From Pseudomonas frederiksbergensis (GTDB lineage Bacteria > Pseudomonadota > Gammaproteobacteria > Pseudomonadales > Pseudomonadaceae), in the NCBI RefSeq assembly GCF_900105495.1, contig NZ_FNTF01000002.1, positions 5,324,501-5,388,500 of the forward strand: a DNA stretch of 64,000 bases, in the 5' to 3' direction. The notes beneath the pieces were generated by a model. That model was not told where the DNA came from. It searched no databases and was given only the letters and a program-made list of their open reading frames with translations. The translations under genes and the position numbers were made by a program. Positions 1 through 9,454 of this stretch are shown here, in pieces. How positions within the stretch are numbered: the stretch's first letter is position 1; every line of letters begins with the position of its first letter.

Positions 1-757
1 TCAGGTCGCCCTCGCCCGCCGCGATGTCATCGAGGTTGGCTTTCATCAGGTTCAGCGGACGCAAGATGGTGTTGGCCAGCAGCATCCCGGCAGCGGCAAT
101 CATCAACAGCACCACCACGGCAATCCCGACGATGCTCAGCACCACGCCTTGCATGCGCTCCTGGACCTTGATTTCGACCAGCGCCACTTGCGCTTCGATG
201 CCGTCGAGGTTGACCGAAGTACCGACCGCCATGTCCCACTTCGGCAGGTATTCGGTGTAGCCGAGTTTCGGCACCAGCACTTGGGTGTTGCCGGGCAGCG
301 TCGAGCTGTATTGCAGGTAGTGGGTGCCGTCCTTGGCGACTTTCACCAGGTCGCGGTTGACATAGACGCCGTTCGGATCGCGGTTGTCCTTGAAGCTCTG
401 GCCCACACCTTCCGGGCTGTTGGCCTTGAACAGGCGCACGGTGTTGGAGTCGTAGCCGAAGAAGTAGCCGTCCTTGCCGTAGGTGATGCTCGACAGCAAC
501 TTGACCACGTGGGCCCGCGCCGCATCATCACCGGGGGCGGCCGCGTCATAGAGCGGTTTGATCGTGGTCATGGCCACGGCGACGTAACTTTGCAGGGTTG
601 CCTTGGCATCGCTGAGCAGGCGCTGGCGAGTTTCCTCGACTTCCGTGCGGGCCTGCTCCTGCAGAATGAACAATGTGGTCAGGCTGATGACCAGCGCAAA
701 GAGCAACACCGGGAGGACGGCAAGGGACAGGACTTTAGCCTTCAGGCTCATGCGCAT
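1..757 (-). CDS. Methyl-accepting chemotaxis protein, CtpM-like, 3' end beyond window
   Basis: Chemoreceptor that senses a ligand in the periplasm and signals to the CheA kinase. The visible 252 codons begin with a basic N-terminus and a membrane segment (about residues 8-30). A periplasmic region of about 160 residues follows, with the single-Cache signature GKDGYFFGYDS and PKWDMAVGTS, then a second membrane segment (about 205-226) and the start of HAMP. The signalling domain lies beyond base 1. Two in-frame ATGs (757 and 751) are possible; I used the first. The neighbours (transporter, then a TlpQ-type receptor, then BqsSR) match P. aeruginosa PA2652-PA2659, where PA2652 is the malate receptor CtpM. 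Malate as ligand is inference from synteny only. Confidence 0.85.
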   Translation of the reverse strand, partial: MRMSLKAKVLSLAVLPVLLFALVISLTTLFILQEQARTEVEETRQRLLSDAKATLQSYVAVAMTTIKPLYDAAAPGDDAARAHVVKLLSSITYGKDGYFFGYDSNTVRLFKANSPEGVGQSFKDNRDPNGVYVNRDLVKVAKDGTHYLQYSSTLPGNTQVLVPKLGYTEYLPKWDMAVGTSVNLDGIEAQVALVEIKVQERMQGVVLSIVGIAVVVLLMIAAAGMLLANTILRPLNLMKANLDDIAAGEGDL

Positions 758-839
758 GACGGTTCACTCTTTTGATTTTATTGGCGTGGTTAGAGGCTTT
801 AACGGCACGCAGCATCAAAAGTTGAATGCGGCTCTTGTT

Positions 840-950
840 GATCGTTCCCACGCTCTGCGTGGGAATGCAGCCCGGGACGCTCCGCGTCCCATCAAGAGCC
901 GAACGCGGAGCGTCCGTTGAGGCATTCCCACGCAGAGCGTGGGAACGATC
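840..950. repeat. Paired REP element, family A
   Basis: Two inverted copies of a REP whose core is a perfect hairpin, TTCCCACGCTCTGCGTGGGAA, separated by about 60 bases that themselves contain GC-rich hairpins (GGACGCTCCGCGTCC). The arrangement is a typical REPIN-like doublet. Near-identical doublets lie at 4810-4921 and 10284-10393. It separates the chemoreceptor start from the stop of the neighbouring transporter. Confidence 0.9.
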
Positions 951-964
951 GGTGGTGGGCCGGC

Positions 965-2284
965 TTAGAGGACCATCGCCGCCACCCAGCCGAACACCAG
1001 CAACGGCAGGTTGTAGTGCAGGAAGGTCGGGACCACGGTGTCCCAGATGTGGTGATGCTGGCCGTCGATGTTCAGGCCCGAGGTCGGACCGAGGGTCGAG
1101 TCCGACGCGGGCGAACCGGCATCGCCCAGCGCGCCGGCGGTGCCGACGATGCACACGATCGCGATCGGGCTGAAGCCCAGTTGCACGCACAACGGCACAA
1201 AAATCGCGGCCAGGATCGGCACGGTGGAGAACGACGAACCGATGCCCATGGTCACCAACAGCCCGACCAACAACATCAGCAACGCGCCAATGCCTTTGCT
1301 GTGGCCGATCCACGAAGCCGATGTCTCGACCAGTGTCTGCACTTCACCGGTGGCTTTCATCACCTCGGCAAAACCGGAGGCGGCGATCATGATGAAACCG
1401 ATCATCGCCATCATCTTCATGCCTTCGGTGAACAGGTCGTCGGTTTCACGCCACTTCACGATGCCTGACACCGAAAAAATCAGAAAGCCTGCCAGCGCAC
1501 CGATGATCATCGAGTCCAGCAACAGCTGAATGATGAAAGCCACCGCAATGGCCAGACCGGCGATCATCAGGCTCAGCGGGTTGTACTGCACCGCGACCTG
1601 TTCGACTTGCTCGATCTTTTCCAGATCGTAGACGCGCTTCTTGCGGTAGCTGACAAACGCTGCCGCGAGCCCGACGACCATGCCCAAGGCCGGAATCCCC
1701 ATGGCATGGGTGACGTTGATGCCGCTGATGTCCACCCCGCTACGGGCGACGTTGGCCAGCAGGATTTCATTCAGGAAAATGTTGCCGAAGCCCACGGGCA
1801 GGAACATGTACGGTGTGATCAGACCGAAGGTCATGACGCAAGCAATCAGTCGGCGGTCCAGTTGCAACTTGGTCAGCACATATAAAAGCGGCGGCACCAG
1901 CAGCGGAATAAAGGCGATATGTATCGGCAGGATGTTCTGCGAAGCGATGGCCACCACCCACAGCAAACCGATCAACAGCCATTTGACCTGACGGCCACCG
2001 CTGGCGTGCTGACGATCGACCATCAGCAAGGCTTTGTCTGCCAGCGCGTGCGCCAGCCCGGACTTGGCAATGGCCACTGCGAAAGCGCCAAGCAATGCGT
2101 AGGACAACGCGACCGTCGCACCGCCACCGAGGCCGCTATTGAAGGCTTTGAGTGTGGCGTCGACGCCCAGGCCACCGGTCAAACCACCCACCAGGGCACC
2201 TACGATCAGCGCGATTACGACGTGCACGCGGGACAGACTGAGGATCAGCATGACGCCGACCGCAGCGATTACAGCATTAATCAT
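965..2284 (-). CDS. Na+/H+ antiporter family transporter (YuiF-like)
   Basis: Integral membrane carrier of 439 residues with about 11-12 hydrophobic segments over the whole length. The C-terminal motif [20 protein letters not shown] is typical of this antiporter family (Na_H_antiport_2 N-terminal domain plus a NhaC-like core). The start at 2284 ([10 protein letters not shown]) has a GAGGTAACG ribosome site and is preferred over the upstream in-frame start at 2389, which adds a non-membrane peptide. It lies between two chemoreceptors, as PA2653 does in P. aeruginosa, which suggests transport of a compound also sensed by a neighbouring receptor. The substrate cannot be read from the sequence; an organic acid or amine exchanged for sodium or protons is possible. 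Confidence 0.85.
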   Translation of the reverse strand: MINAVIAAVGVMLILSLSRVHVVIALIVGALVGGLTGGLGVDATLKAFNSGLGGGATVALSYALLGAFAVAIAKSGLAHALADKALLMVDRQHASGGRQVKWLLIGLLWVVAIASQNILPIHIAFIPLLVPPLLYVLTKLQLDRRLIACVMTFGLITPYMFLPVGFGNIFLNEILLANVARSGVDISGINVTHAMGIPALGMVVGLAAAFVSYRKKRVYDLEKIEQVEQVAVQYNPLSLMIAGLAIAVAFIIQLLLDSMIIGALAGFLIFSVSGIVKWRETDDLFTEGMKMMAMIGFIMIAASGFAEVMKATGEVQTLVETSASWIGHSKGIGALLMLLVGLLVTMGIGSSFSTVPILAAIFVPLCVQLGFSPIAIVCIVGTAGALGDAGSPASDSTLGPTSGLNIDGQHHHIWDTVVPTFLHYNLPLLVFGWVAAMVL

Positions 2285-2420
2285 CGTTACCTCAAGGCAA
2301 ACGGAAGAGCCCGGCCGGCAGTCTGCAAAGAGCCGCCAGCGGATGGAATGTGAGGGTTTTATTAGAGGGCGCGCACTTTGCCGGACCATTAACGCCTTGT
2401 CAAAGCGATCACGACCCCTT

Positions 2421-2551
2421 GTAGCAGCTGGCGAAGCCTACGTTCGGCTGCGTAGCAGTCGTAAAACCTGCGCATGTGGTGTGCCTGAAACACCTCAGCA
2501 CCCGAATTGACGACTGCTTCGCAGCCGAACGCAGGCTTCGCCAGCTGCTAC
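2421..2551. repeat. Paired REP element, family C
   Basis: Inverted pair built on GTAGCAGCTGGCGAAGCCT and its complement, with inner arms around TTCGGCTGCG and CGCAGCCGAA. It fills most of the 368-base gap 2285-2652 between the transporter and the tlpQ-like gene; no gene is seen in that gap. A near-identical doublet is at 33434-33563 and a decayed half at about 51335. Confidence 0.9.
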
Positions 2552-2652
2552 AGGTTTTGTGTGATGGCTTATTTGATTGAACGAATAAAGAAAGCCGAAT
2601 CGCGGCCGTTACAGTGCAAAGTCTCAGATAAATATCGAATAAGGACGTCTCC

Positions 2653-4800
2653 ATGTCGCTCAGACAACTTTCCATTCAATGGAAAATCACCCTGCTGGCC
2701 GGGCTGTGCCTGGCCGGCATCGTGACCCTGCTGGTGGGTCTTTCGCTGTATCGCATGGAGCAAAGCTCCGAGATGGTGAAAGCCTCCAGCATGGAGATGC
2801 TCACCGAGGCAGCCCAGGCCCGGATCGAATCCCAGGGTGAAAACCAGGCGCTGGGGATTCGCCAGCAGTTCATGGACGCCTATCAATACGGCCACGGTTT
2901 TTCGCGTCAGGTGCTGTTCCTGCGCGATCAGGCCGAGAAGCGCTTCCTCGATGCCTTTGACCTGCGTGAGGACCTGACGCGTCAGGTCAAGTCGGCCCTG
3001 CAAGCCAACCCCGACTTGCTCGGCCTCTCGCTGGTGTTCGAAGCCAACGCGCTGGACGGCAAGGACGATCTGTTCGCCGGCCAGGCCGAGCTGGGCAGCA
3101 ACGACAAGGGCCGTTTCGCGCTCTATTGGTCGCAACCTGTGCCTGGCAAGGTGACGTCGATGGCGCTACCGGAAAGCGACATGGCCGACACCACCACCGG
3201 CCCGAGCGGCGAACCGGCCAACGCCTGGTTCACCTGCCCGCGCACGACCCTCAAGCCCTGCGTGATCGAACCTTACTTCTACGTGATCGACGGCCACAAT
3301 GTGCTGATGACCAGCATCGTTTTCCCGCTGATGGTCAACGGCAAGGTCATCGCTTCGCTGTCGGTGGACATCAACCTCAACAGCCTGCAAGCCATCAGCC
3401 AGGGCGCGAGCAAAAAGCTCTATGACGGCCAGACCAACGTCAGCATCATCAGCCCGGTCGGGTTGCTGGCCGGTTACAGCCCGGACGCCAGCAAACTCAG
3501 CCAGCGCCTGGACGCCGTGGACAAAACCAACGGTGCCGAGCTGATCCGCATGCTCGCCGCCAGCAGCAAGACCGAAAGCCTGCACGGCAATCAACAGCTC
3601 AAAGTGCTGTCGCCGTTCCAGCCGATTCCCGGTGGCAAGTCCTGGGGCGTGTTGCTCGAGGTGCCGGAGAAAGTTTTGGTCGGCCCCGCCGAAGCGTTGA
3701 AAAAGCAACTCGATGAAAGCAACACCGCCGGCACCCTGATCGAACTCGGCCTGGGTGTACTGGCCGCATTGATTGGCCTGTTGCTGGTGTGGTTGATGGC
3801 CCGCAGCGTGACCAAACCGATTTTGGGTGTGGCGCAGATGCTCGAAGACATTGCCAGCGGCGAAGGCGACCTGACCCGCCGCCTGGCCTACGACAAAAAG
3901 GACGAACTCGGCCAATTGGCCGGCTGGTTCAACCGCTTCCTCGACAAGCTGCAACCGATCATTGCCGAGGTCAAACGCTCGGTGCAGGACGCGCGCAACA
4001 CGGCGGATCAATCGTCCGCCATCGCCACGCAGACCAGCGCCGGCATGGAGCAGCAATACCGTCAGGTGGATCAGGTCGCGACCGCTTCCCACGAAATGAG
4101 CGCCACCGCCCAGGATGTCGCGCGCAGTGCAGCGCAAGCGGCACAGGCTGCGCGGGACGCGGATCAGGCCACCCGTCGCGGTCTGACCGTGATCGACCGC
4201 ACCACCGCCAGCATCGACAACCTCGCCGCCGACATGAGCGCGGCGATGGTGCAAGTCGAAGGCCTGGCGGCCAACAGCGAGAAGATCGGTTCGGTGCTGG
4301 AAGTGATTCGCGCCATCGCCGAGCAGACCAACCTGCTGGCGCTGAACGCCGCCATCGAGGCCGCTCGTGCCGGTGAAGCCGGGCGTGGTTTTGCCGTCGT
4401 GGCCGATGAAGTGCGCAACCTGGCACGCCGGACCCAGGAGTCCGTCGAAGAAACCCGCCTGGTGATCGAGCAGTTGCAGAGTGGCACTCAGGACGTGGTC
4501 GGCTCGATGAACAGCAGCCATCGTCAGGCTCAGGGCAGTGTCGAACAGGTCGGTCAGGCGGTGACGGCGCTGCGGCAGATTGGTGAGGCGGTGACGGTGA
4601 TCAGCGACATGAACTTGCAGATCGCCAGTGCTGCGGAAGAGCAAAGTGCCGTGGCCGAGGAGATCAACAACAACGTGGCGACGATTCGGGATGTGACAGA
4701 GTCGCTGTCGGGCCAGGCCAATGAATCGGCGCGGGTGAGTCAGTCACTCAATAGCCTGGCGAATCAGCAGCAGAGCTTGATGGATCAGTTCAGGGTTTGA
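2653..4800 (+). CDS. tlpQ: Methyl-accepting chemotaxis protein, TlpQ/McpU type
   Basis: A 715-residue chemoreceptor. Domains in order: membrane segment 11-33, large periplasmic double-Cache region (about 35-355, with RFALYWSQP at 154-162 and a C-terminal Cache core around [12 protein letters not shown]), second membrane segment 361-383, HAMP 384-437, then the cytoplasmic signalling helix bundle with the invariant tip [19 protein letters not shown] and [15 protein letters not shown]. The C-terminus lacks a CheR-binding pentapeptide. The ATG has an AAGGACG ribosome site. TlpQ (PA2654) and McpU bind histamine and polyamines. The name rests on similarity of the sensor region and on the matching neighbourhood (CtpM-like receptor, transporter, BqsSR). 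The ligand itself is inferred. Confidence 0.8.
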   Translation: MSLRQLSIQWKITLLAGLCLAGIVTLLVGLSLYRMEQSSEMVKASSMEMLTEAAQARIESQGENQALGIRQQFMDAYQYGHGFSRQVLFLRDQAEKRFLDAFDLREDLTRQVKSALQANPDLLGLSLVFEANALDGKDDLFAGQAELGSNDKGRFALYWSQPVPGKVTSMALPESDMADTTTGPSGEPANAWFTCPRTTLKPCVIEPYFYVIDGHNVLMTSIVFPLMVNGKVIASLSVDINLNSLQAISQGASKKLYDGQTNVSIISPVGLLAGYSPDASKLSQRLDAVDKTNGAELIRMLAASSKTESLHGNQQLKVLSPFQPIPGGKSWGVLLEVPEKVLVGPAEALKKQLDESNTAGTLIELGLGVLAALIGLLLVWLMARSVTKPILGVAQMLEDIASGEGDLTRRLAYDKKDELGQLAGWFNRFLDKLQPIIAEVKRSVQDARNTADQSSAIATQTSAGMEQQYRQVDQVATASHEMSATAQDVARSAAQAAQAARDADQATRRGLTVIDRTTASIDNLAADMSAAMVQVEGLAANSEKIGSVLEVIRAIAEQTNLLALNAAIEAARAGEAGRGFAVVADEVRNLARRTQESVEETRLVIEQLQSGTQDVVGSMNSSHRQAQGSVEQVGQAVTALRQIGEAVTVISDMNLQIASAAEEQSAVAEEINNNVATIRDVTESLSGQANESARVSQSLNSLANQQQSLMDQFRV

Positions 4801-4809
4801 CCTGACGCC

Positions 4810-4921
4810 GATCGTTCCCACGCTCCGCGTGGGAATGCCGCCAGGGACGCTCCGCGTTCCGCTTTGGGATGTGACGCAGAGCGTCACGGGATGCATTCCC
4901 ACGCGGAGCGTGGGAACGATC
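4810..4921. repeat. Paired REP element, family A
   Basis: Inverted doublet with the TTCCCACGCTCCGCGTGGGAA hairpin at both ends, between the convergent tlpQ-like gene and bqsS. Its last two bases overlap the bqsS stop codon, so it may also act as a transcription stop for both genes. Confidence 0.9.
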
Positions 4922-6233
4922 ATCGACGAGGTAATTCGATTACAACCTTCAACCCGCCCCACTCACTCTCCTCCAGCCGCAACACCCCGCCCCACGTATC
5001 GACGATGTCCCGCACAATCCCCAATCCCAACCCATGCCCATCCGTTTGTTCATCAAGCCGAGTACCCCGGCCGAACACCTGATCGCGCTGGTTTTCAGGA
5101 ATCCCCGGCCCATCGTCTTCCACGCTTAACTCAAACCCTTCGGCCGTCTCGACCACGCTCAACCGAACCTCGGCATCTGCCCATTTGCAGGCGTTGTCCA
5201 GCAGGTTACCAAGCAGTTCGAGCAAATCTTCGCGATCCCAAGGCAGTTGCAACCCCTTCGGCGCCCTATAGCTGAGGTCCAGATGCTCGCCATGAATCAT
5301 GTTCAAGGTCGCCAGTAACCCAGGCAATTCGGCATCGCAATCAAACAGCGCCCCCGGCAACGCATCGCCGGATAACCGTGCACGATTGAGTTCGCGATTG
5401 AGTCGCTGCTGGACTTGTTCCAGCTGCGCCTTAATAACCTTGCGCAGTTCTGGCTGCGCATCGAGCTTCTCGCTTGAGGCCAGGCTCAACAACACCGCCA
5501 GCGGGGTTTTCAAGGCGTGGCCGAGGTTGCCCAGCGCATTGCGCGAACGCTTGAGGCTGTCTTCGGTGTGCGCCAGCAAATGGTTGATCTGCGCCACCAG
5601 CGGCTCAAGCTCTACCGGCACCTGATCATCGAGTTGCGAGCGCTGGCCTTGCTGCAACTGGGCGATCTGCTCACGGGCCTTTTCCAGCGGGCGCAAGGCG
5701 CGGCGCACGGTGATGCGTTGCAGCAGCAGAATCAGCAGCAGCCCCGCCAAACCAAGCCCCAGACCGACTTGCTGCATGCGCCGGAAACTCTCGCGCACTG
5801 GCGTGTAATCCTGGGCCACGCTGATCGAAATCGATTGGCCGAGCCGTCGATAGTCTGAACGCAGCACCAGCAATTGCTGGCCTTCCGGCCCCAATTGCAG
5901 GTTGCTGTGCAGGCCGGCATGGTCGAGGCGCGGCAGTTCCTGATCCCACAGCGAACGGGAACGCCAATGCTTGTCGGCAAAATCGATGCGGAAATAATGC
6001 CCGGAAAACGGTCGCTGATAGGCCGGCGACAGGTGTCGCTCATCCAGCTGTAAACCCTGCGGCCCACGCACCAGCGCCACCAGCAGGTTTTCGCTGTCGT
6101 TGCGCAGCCCGGCTTCGAGGTAGCGATGCAAACCCATTTCGAACAGCCACAGGCTGGTCTGCGCCAGCACCAGGCCGACGATCACCATCACGCTGATCAA
6201 CCCCAGACTCAAGCGGCGCTGCATCGACCTCAC
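4920..6233 (-). CDS. bqsS: Sensor histidine kinase BqsS (CarS)-like
   Basis: Membrane histidine kinase of 437 residues (GTG start) or 434 (ATG at 6224). The first membrane segment is at about 10-30, a short periplasmic sensor at 35-160, the second membrane segment at 165-185, then HAMP, the phosphoacceptor box [13 protein letters not shown] and the ATPase motifs [17 protein letters not shown] and HGLGLGIV. The GTG overlaps the bqsR stop by four bases (GTGA), implying translational coupling; neither candidate start has an ideal ribosome site. In P. aeruginosa BqsS responds to extracytoplasmic ferrous iron and CarS is tied to calcium. The residues aligned with the iron-binding RExxE motif here read RNDSE (44-48). 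It is co-transcribed with bqsR and two PepSY proteins. Confidence 0.85.
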   Translation of the reverse strand: MRSMQRRLSLGLISVMVIVGLVLAQTSLWLFEMGLHRYLEAGLRNDSENLLVALVRGPQGLQLDERHLSPAYQRPFSGHYFRIDFADKHWRSRSLWDQELPRLDHAGLHSNLQLGPEGQQLLVLRSDYRRLGQSISISVAQDYTPVRESFRRMQQVGLGLGLAGLLLILLLQRITVRRALRPLEKAREQIAQLQQGQRSQLDDQVPVELEPLVAQINHLLAHTEDSLKRSRNALGNLGHALKTPLAVLLSLASSEKLDAQPELRKVIKAQLEQVQQRLNRELNRARLSGDALPGALFDCDAELPGLLATLNMIHGEHLDLSYRAPKGLQLPWDREDLLELLGNLLDNACKWADAEVRLSVVETAEGFELSVEDDGPGIPENQRDQVFGRGTRLDEQTDGHGLGLGIVRDIVDTWGGVLRLEESEWGGLKVVIELPRR

Positions 6234-6898
6234 TGGGCTTGCCCGCCGAACAGGTAACCCTGGCCGCGACGGGTTTCGATGACGCTGCGCCCGAGTTTGC
6301 GCCGCAGGTGGTTGACGTGGACTTCGAGCACGTTGGAGTCGCGCTCGGTTTCACCGTCGTAGAGGTGTTCGGCGAGGTGGCTTTTGGAAAGAATCTGCTC
6401 GGGGTGCAGCATGAAATAACGCAGCAGGCGAAATTCAGCGGCGGTCAGCTGGATGTCGGCGCCGTCGCGGGTCACGCATTGGCGGCCTTCGTCCAGGTGC
6501 AGCCCGGCGGCCTTGAGCGTCGGCTGGTTGGCATGGCCATGGGAACGGCGCAACAGCGCCTGGACGCGTAAGTGCAGTTCTTCGGGGTGGAAGGGTTTGG
6601 TCAGGTAATCGTCGGCGCCGGCCTTGAGGCCTTCGATCCGTTCGGCCCAGGAATCACGGGCGGTGAGGATCAGCACGGGCGTCGACAGGCCAGCGGCCCG
6701 CCATTGCGTCAGCACGTCGAGCCCTGGCAAACCCGGCAGGCCGAGGTCGAGGATGATCAGGTCATAGGGCTCGCTGCTGCCCTGATACACAGCGTCGCGA
6801 CCGTCGGCCAGCCAGTCCACGGCGTAACCCTGACGGTTGAGGCCGGCCATCAGTTCATCGGCCAGCGGCACATGGTCTTCCACCAGGAGCAAACGCAT
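6230..6898 (-). CDS. bqsR: Response regulator BqsR (CarR)-like, OmpR family
   Basis: A 222-residue DNA-binding response regulator. The receiver domain (1-118) has the acidic pair at D8, phosphoacceptor D51 ([11 protein letters not shown]), T79 and K101 (YLTKPF). The winged-helix effector (about 125-218) has [12 protein letters not shown] and VNHLRRKLG. It lies three bases after a PepSY gene and overlaps bqsS by four bases, forming one leftward operon (PepSY, PepSY, bqsR, bqsS). Gene order and sequence fit the P. aeruginosa bqsPQRS locus. Likely targets are cation-stress and envelope genes, by analogy. Confidence 0.88.
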   Translation of the reverse strand: MRLLLVEDHVPLADELMAGLNRQGYAVDWLADGRDAVYQGSSEPYDLIILDLGLPGLPGLDVLTQWRAAGLSTPVLILTARDSWAERIEGLKAGADDYLTKPFHPEELHLRVQALLRRSHGHANQPTLKAAGLHLDEGRQCVTRDGADIQLTAAEFRLLRYFMLHPEQILSKSHLAEHLYDGETERDSNVLEVHVNHLRRKLGRSVIETRRGQGYLFGGQAQ

Positions 6899-6901
6899 CG
6901 A

Positions 6902-7213
6902 TCAATCTTCCTTGTCTTTCAGTAACTGGCCGGTAATGGCGTCGAGGTCCAGTTCGCGGACCACACCTTCGCTGGTCAGCAATTCGACTTCATAAATGTA
7001 GACGTCGTGTTTCTCTTCAAGCTCGGCTTCCAGCAATTTGGCCCCGGGATAGCGGTCCAGCGCTTGCTGCAACAGCTGCTCCAGCGGCAGGATCACGCCC
7101 TGTTGGCGCAGGCGCAGGGCCTCGTCCTGATCCAGGTCGCGAGCCATGACCACCGAGCAAAAAGCCAGAAGCACCAGGGCCATTCGACCTCTGGCGCATA
7201 GATTTACGTTCAT
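6902..7213 (-). CDS. PepSY domain protein, second of pair
   Basis: Periplasmic protein of 103 residues: signal peptide (about 1-27, ending VVMA) followed by one PepSY domain (LDQDEALRLRQQGVILPLEQ, then LEAELEEKHDVYIYEVELL and LDLDAITGQLL). The start ATG shares its A with the TAA stop of the upstream PepSY gene (TAATG), so the two are probably translationally coupled. A longer upstream start would discard the signal peptide and was not chosen. PepSY proteins next to BqsSR are expected to act in the periplasm, possibly modulating the sensor or binding cations; this role is not shown. It corresponds in position to the small genes PA2658/PA2659. Confidence 0.85.
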   Translation of the reverse strand: MNVNLCARGRMALVLLAFCSVVMARDLDQDEALRLRQQGVILPLEQLLQQALDRYPGAKLLEAELEEKHDVYIYEVELLTSEGVVRELDLDAITGQLLKDKED

Positions 7214-7521
7214 TACGTATCCTGATGATCCTTGAGAACCTGCCCGCTGACGGCGTCCAATTCCAGATCCCACTCGATACCCTGAGGGTCACGCATTTCC
7301 ACCTGATAGATGTACTTGCCGTACTCTTCTTCCAGCTCGGTTTCGGTGATGGTGGCACCCGGGTGTTTGGTCAGGGCGGTAGCGTTGAGTTTCTCGAAAG
7401 ACACAATGGTACCAGCGTCGCGCAGTCTCAGGGCTTCGTCGGGTCCGAGGTCGCGAGCGTGGGCGATGCTGGCGGTCATGCCGATGATCGACGCGGTGAA
7501 CAGGGCAGTCAGGGTTTTCAT
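7213..7521 (-). CDS. PepSY domain protein, first of pair and first gene of the bqs operon
   Basis: A 102-residue secreted protein with signal peptide 1-22 (cleavage after IAHA) and a PepSY domain (LGPDEALRLRDAGTIVSFEK, KYIYQVEMRDPQGIEWDLEL, DAVSGQVLKD). It resembles the following PepSY protein and probably arose with it by tandem duplication. The start has GGAGACACC upstream (GGAG, about six bases before the ATG). It is the promoter-proximal gene of the leftward unit that ends with bqsS. Confidence 0.85.
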   Translation of the reverse strand: MKTLTALFTASIIGMTASIAHARDLGPDEALRLRDAGTIVSFEKLNATALTKHPGATITETELEEEYGKYIYQVEMRDPQGIEWDLELDAVSGQVLKDHQDT

Positions 7522-7643
7522 GGGGTGTCTCCGTGTTTTTTATGTGTTGCCTACGGAGTGCACCTTAACGGGGCGAACTTAACTGAAACTGAATTGCCAT
7601 CATTAGTGATGACAACGCGACATCACCGGCATACACAAAACCC

Positions 7644-7733
7644 TGTAGGAGCGAGCCTGCTCGCGATAGCGGTGGGTCAGCCAATACTAATACCGACTGA
7701 TACACCGCTATCGCGAGCAGGCTCGCTCCCACA
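7644..7733. repeat. Paired REP element, family B
   Basis: Inverted pair of GGAGCGAGCCTGCTCGCGAT, about 35 bases apart, between the divergent PepSY and patatin-like genes. It is the commonest REP family of this window (also 15554-15647, 37084-37167, 48576-48665). Confidence 0.9.
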
Positions 7734-7761
7734 GTGGGCTGGTGGCGTTGCCTGACCTGTT

Positions 7762-7767
7762 TATAAT
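7762..7767 (+). promoter_or_regulatory. Probable -10 element for the patatin-like gene
   Basis: A perfect TATAAT lies 29 bases before the ATG at 7796. The base positions about 17 upstream (around GCTGGT) give only a poor -35. The position favours translation from 7796 rather than from the in-frame upstream start at 7742. Confidence 0.5.
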
Positions 7768-7795
7768 CCCCCGCTTGCCTGCATTCGAGACCGGT

Positions 7796-8875
7796 ATGAC
7801 CGCCATCCACATCAAGTTCCCCTCCCTGACCCTCAAGGCCGGTCCTCGCGCCTTGGCGCGCATCCGTGAAAACGGTTTGAGCGCCGCCGATGTCGGCACA
7901 CTGCCGGGTGCCGCCGGTGGTCCCAAGGCGTTGGGGATTCAAGGCCTGGACCTGGCGTTGTTCGGCGAATGGCTGCCGTCGGCACCGCGAGAGCGCTCGT
8001 TGATCGGTGCGTCGGTGGGTTCCTGGCGCTTCGCCAGCGCGTGTCTGCCGGATGCCGCCGAAGGTATCCGCCGCCTCGGTCATCTCTACACCGAGCAGAA
8101 CTTCGCCAAGGGCGTGACCATGGCGCAGATCAGCCAGAGCTCCCGGCGCATGCTCGATGAGCTACTCGACGGCCGCGATGCGTCGATTCTGGACAACGCC
8201 CATTACCGCCTGAACATCATGGTGGTCAAAAGCCACGGCCTGCTGGCCGACGATCATCGCGGCCGACTGGGGTTGGGCCTGTCATCGGTGATCGCCGACA
8301 ACCTGCGCGGCCGGGCGCGCCTGTCGCGGCATTTCGAGCGGCTGATCATTCACGATCCGCGCCTGGCACCGCCGGTCAATGCACTCAACGACTTCCCCTC
8401 GCGCTTCGTTGCGCTGGAGGCCGGCAACCTGCGCCAGGCCTTGCTCGCGTCGGGCTCGATCCCGATGGTAATGGAAGGCGTACGTGATTTACCGGGTGCC
8501 GGTGCCGGGACGTTTCGCGATGGCGGTCTGCTGGACTATCACCTCGACCTGCCCTACAGCGGCAACGACATCGTGCTCTATCCGCATTTCACCGACCGGG
8601 TGATTCCCGGCTGGTTCGACAAGACCCTGCCGTGGCGCCGCGCGTGTCCTGCGCGCTTGCAGGATGTCTTGTTGCTGGCGCCGTCGAAGGATTACCTGGC
8701 GCGCCTGCCCTACGGCAAACTCCCGGACCGCAACGACTTCAAACGCTTCATGGGCGATGCCCCGAGCCGGCAGAAATACTGGCGCACGACGATGGATGAA
8801 AGCCGTCGCATGGGCGATGAGTTCCTCGAACTGGCTGCCAGCGGTCGCCTTGGGGAACGCTTGCTGACCCTTTAG
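7796..8875 (+). CDS. Patatin-like phospholipase family protein
   Basis: A 359-residue cytoplasmic protein with the patatin layout: a glycine-rich stretch PGAAGGPKALG (37-47), nucleophile elbow IGASVGSWR (Ser73 in G-x-S-x-G) and the second dyad residue in FRDGGLLDY (Asp242 in D-G-G). This is the Ser/Asp dyad of acyl hydrolases that release fatty acids from lipids. No signal peptide or membrane segment is visible. The start at 7796 follows GAGACCGGT and a TATAAT box; the earlier in-frame start would lie upstream of that promoter. It stands alone; queD follows after 94 bases. Substrate unknown. Confidence 0.8.
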   Translation: MTAIHIKFPSLTLKAGPRALARIRENGLSAADVGTLPGAAGGPKALGIQGLDLALFGEWLPSAPRERSLIGASVGSWRFASACLPDAAEGIRRLGHLYTEQNFAKGVTMAQISQSSRRMLDELLDGRDASILDNAHYRLNIMVVKSHGLLADDHRGRLGLGLSSVIADNLRGRARLSRHFERLIIHDPRLAPPVNALNDFPSRFVALEAGNLRQALLASGSIPMVMEGVRDLPGAGAGTFRDGGLLDYHLDLPYSGNDIVLYPHFTDRVIPGWFDKTLPWRRACPARLQDVLLLAPSKDYLARLPYGKLPDRNDFKRFMGDAPSRQKYWRTTMDESRRMGDEFLELAASGRLGERLLTL

Positions 8876-8969
8876 TCAGTGTTTTCCCGCAACGCCAAAC
8901 GCAAACTGTTAAACTCGCCGCCTGCCCACATCGCCACGGCGATCGCCACCTGACAGAGCTGAAATCACT

Positions 8970-9326
8970 TTGGAAATCTTCAAGGAATTTACCTTCGAAT
9001 CCGCCCACCGCCTGCCCCACGTGCCGGAAGGCCACAAGTGCGGCCGCCTGCACGGTCACTCGTTCAAAGTGGCGATCCACCTGAGCGGCGACCTCGATCC
9101 GCACACGGGCTGGATCCGTGATTTCTCGGAAATCAAGGCGATCTTCAAGCCGCTCTATGAGCGCCTGGACCACAACTACCTGAATGACATTCCTGGCCTG
9201 GAAAACCCGACCAGTGAAGTGCTGGCCAAGTTCATCTGGAAGGAATTGAAGCCACTGCTGCCGGAACTCAGCGCGATCCGCATCCACGAGACGTGCACCA
9301 GCGGCTGCATCTATCACGGCGAGTAA
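8970..9326 (+). CDS. queD: 6-carboxy-5,6,7,8-tetrahydropterin synthase QueD
   Basis: A 118-residue member of the 6-pyruvoyl-tetrahydropterin synthase fold that makes carboxy-tetrahydropterin from dihydroneopterin triphosphate, an early step to the tRNA base queuosine. Zinc ligands are the histidines in ESAHRLP and LHGHSF (H13, H29, H31), and the catalytic Cys is in [17 protein letters not shown] and [10 protein letters not shown] are also typical. The start is TTG with no strong ribosome site, but the family N-terminus [13 protein letters not shown] begins exactly there. Length is normal. A strong terminator follows at 9387. A queC gene also occurs in this window, about 27 kb away. Confidence 0.9.
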   Translation: MEIFKEFTFESAHRLPHVPEGHKCGRLHGHSFKVAIHLSGDLDPHTGWIRDFSEIKAIFKPLYERLDHNYLNDIPGLENPTSEVLAKFIWKELKPLLPELSAIRIHETCTSGCIYHGE

Positions 9327-9386
9327 ACCGATCTAAACGCCGATAAAAATCCCACAGGGTAATACGTTTCGTCAGTGAATATAAAA

Positions 9387-9411
9387 ACAGCCTTCATCGG
9401 CTGTTTTTTTA
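9387..9411 (+). terminator. Rho-independent terminator after queD
   Basis: Six-base stem ACAGCC / GGCTGT with a six-base loop, followed by seven Ts and preceded by As, so it can also act on the opposite strand. Confidence 0.9.
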
Positions 9412-9454
9412 TGCCTATGCTTTTTGGCTTCTCCACGCCAAGAGGACACCCCCA

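Noticed and set aside
3166..4644. Leftward open frame of 492 codons opposite the TlpQ-type receptor
   Set aside because: Antisense of a GC-rich gene with His/Gly/Arg-rich translation and no family features.
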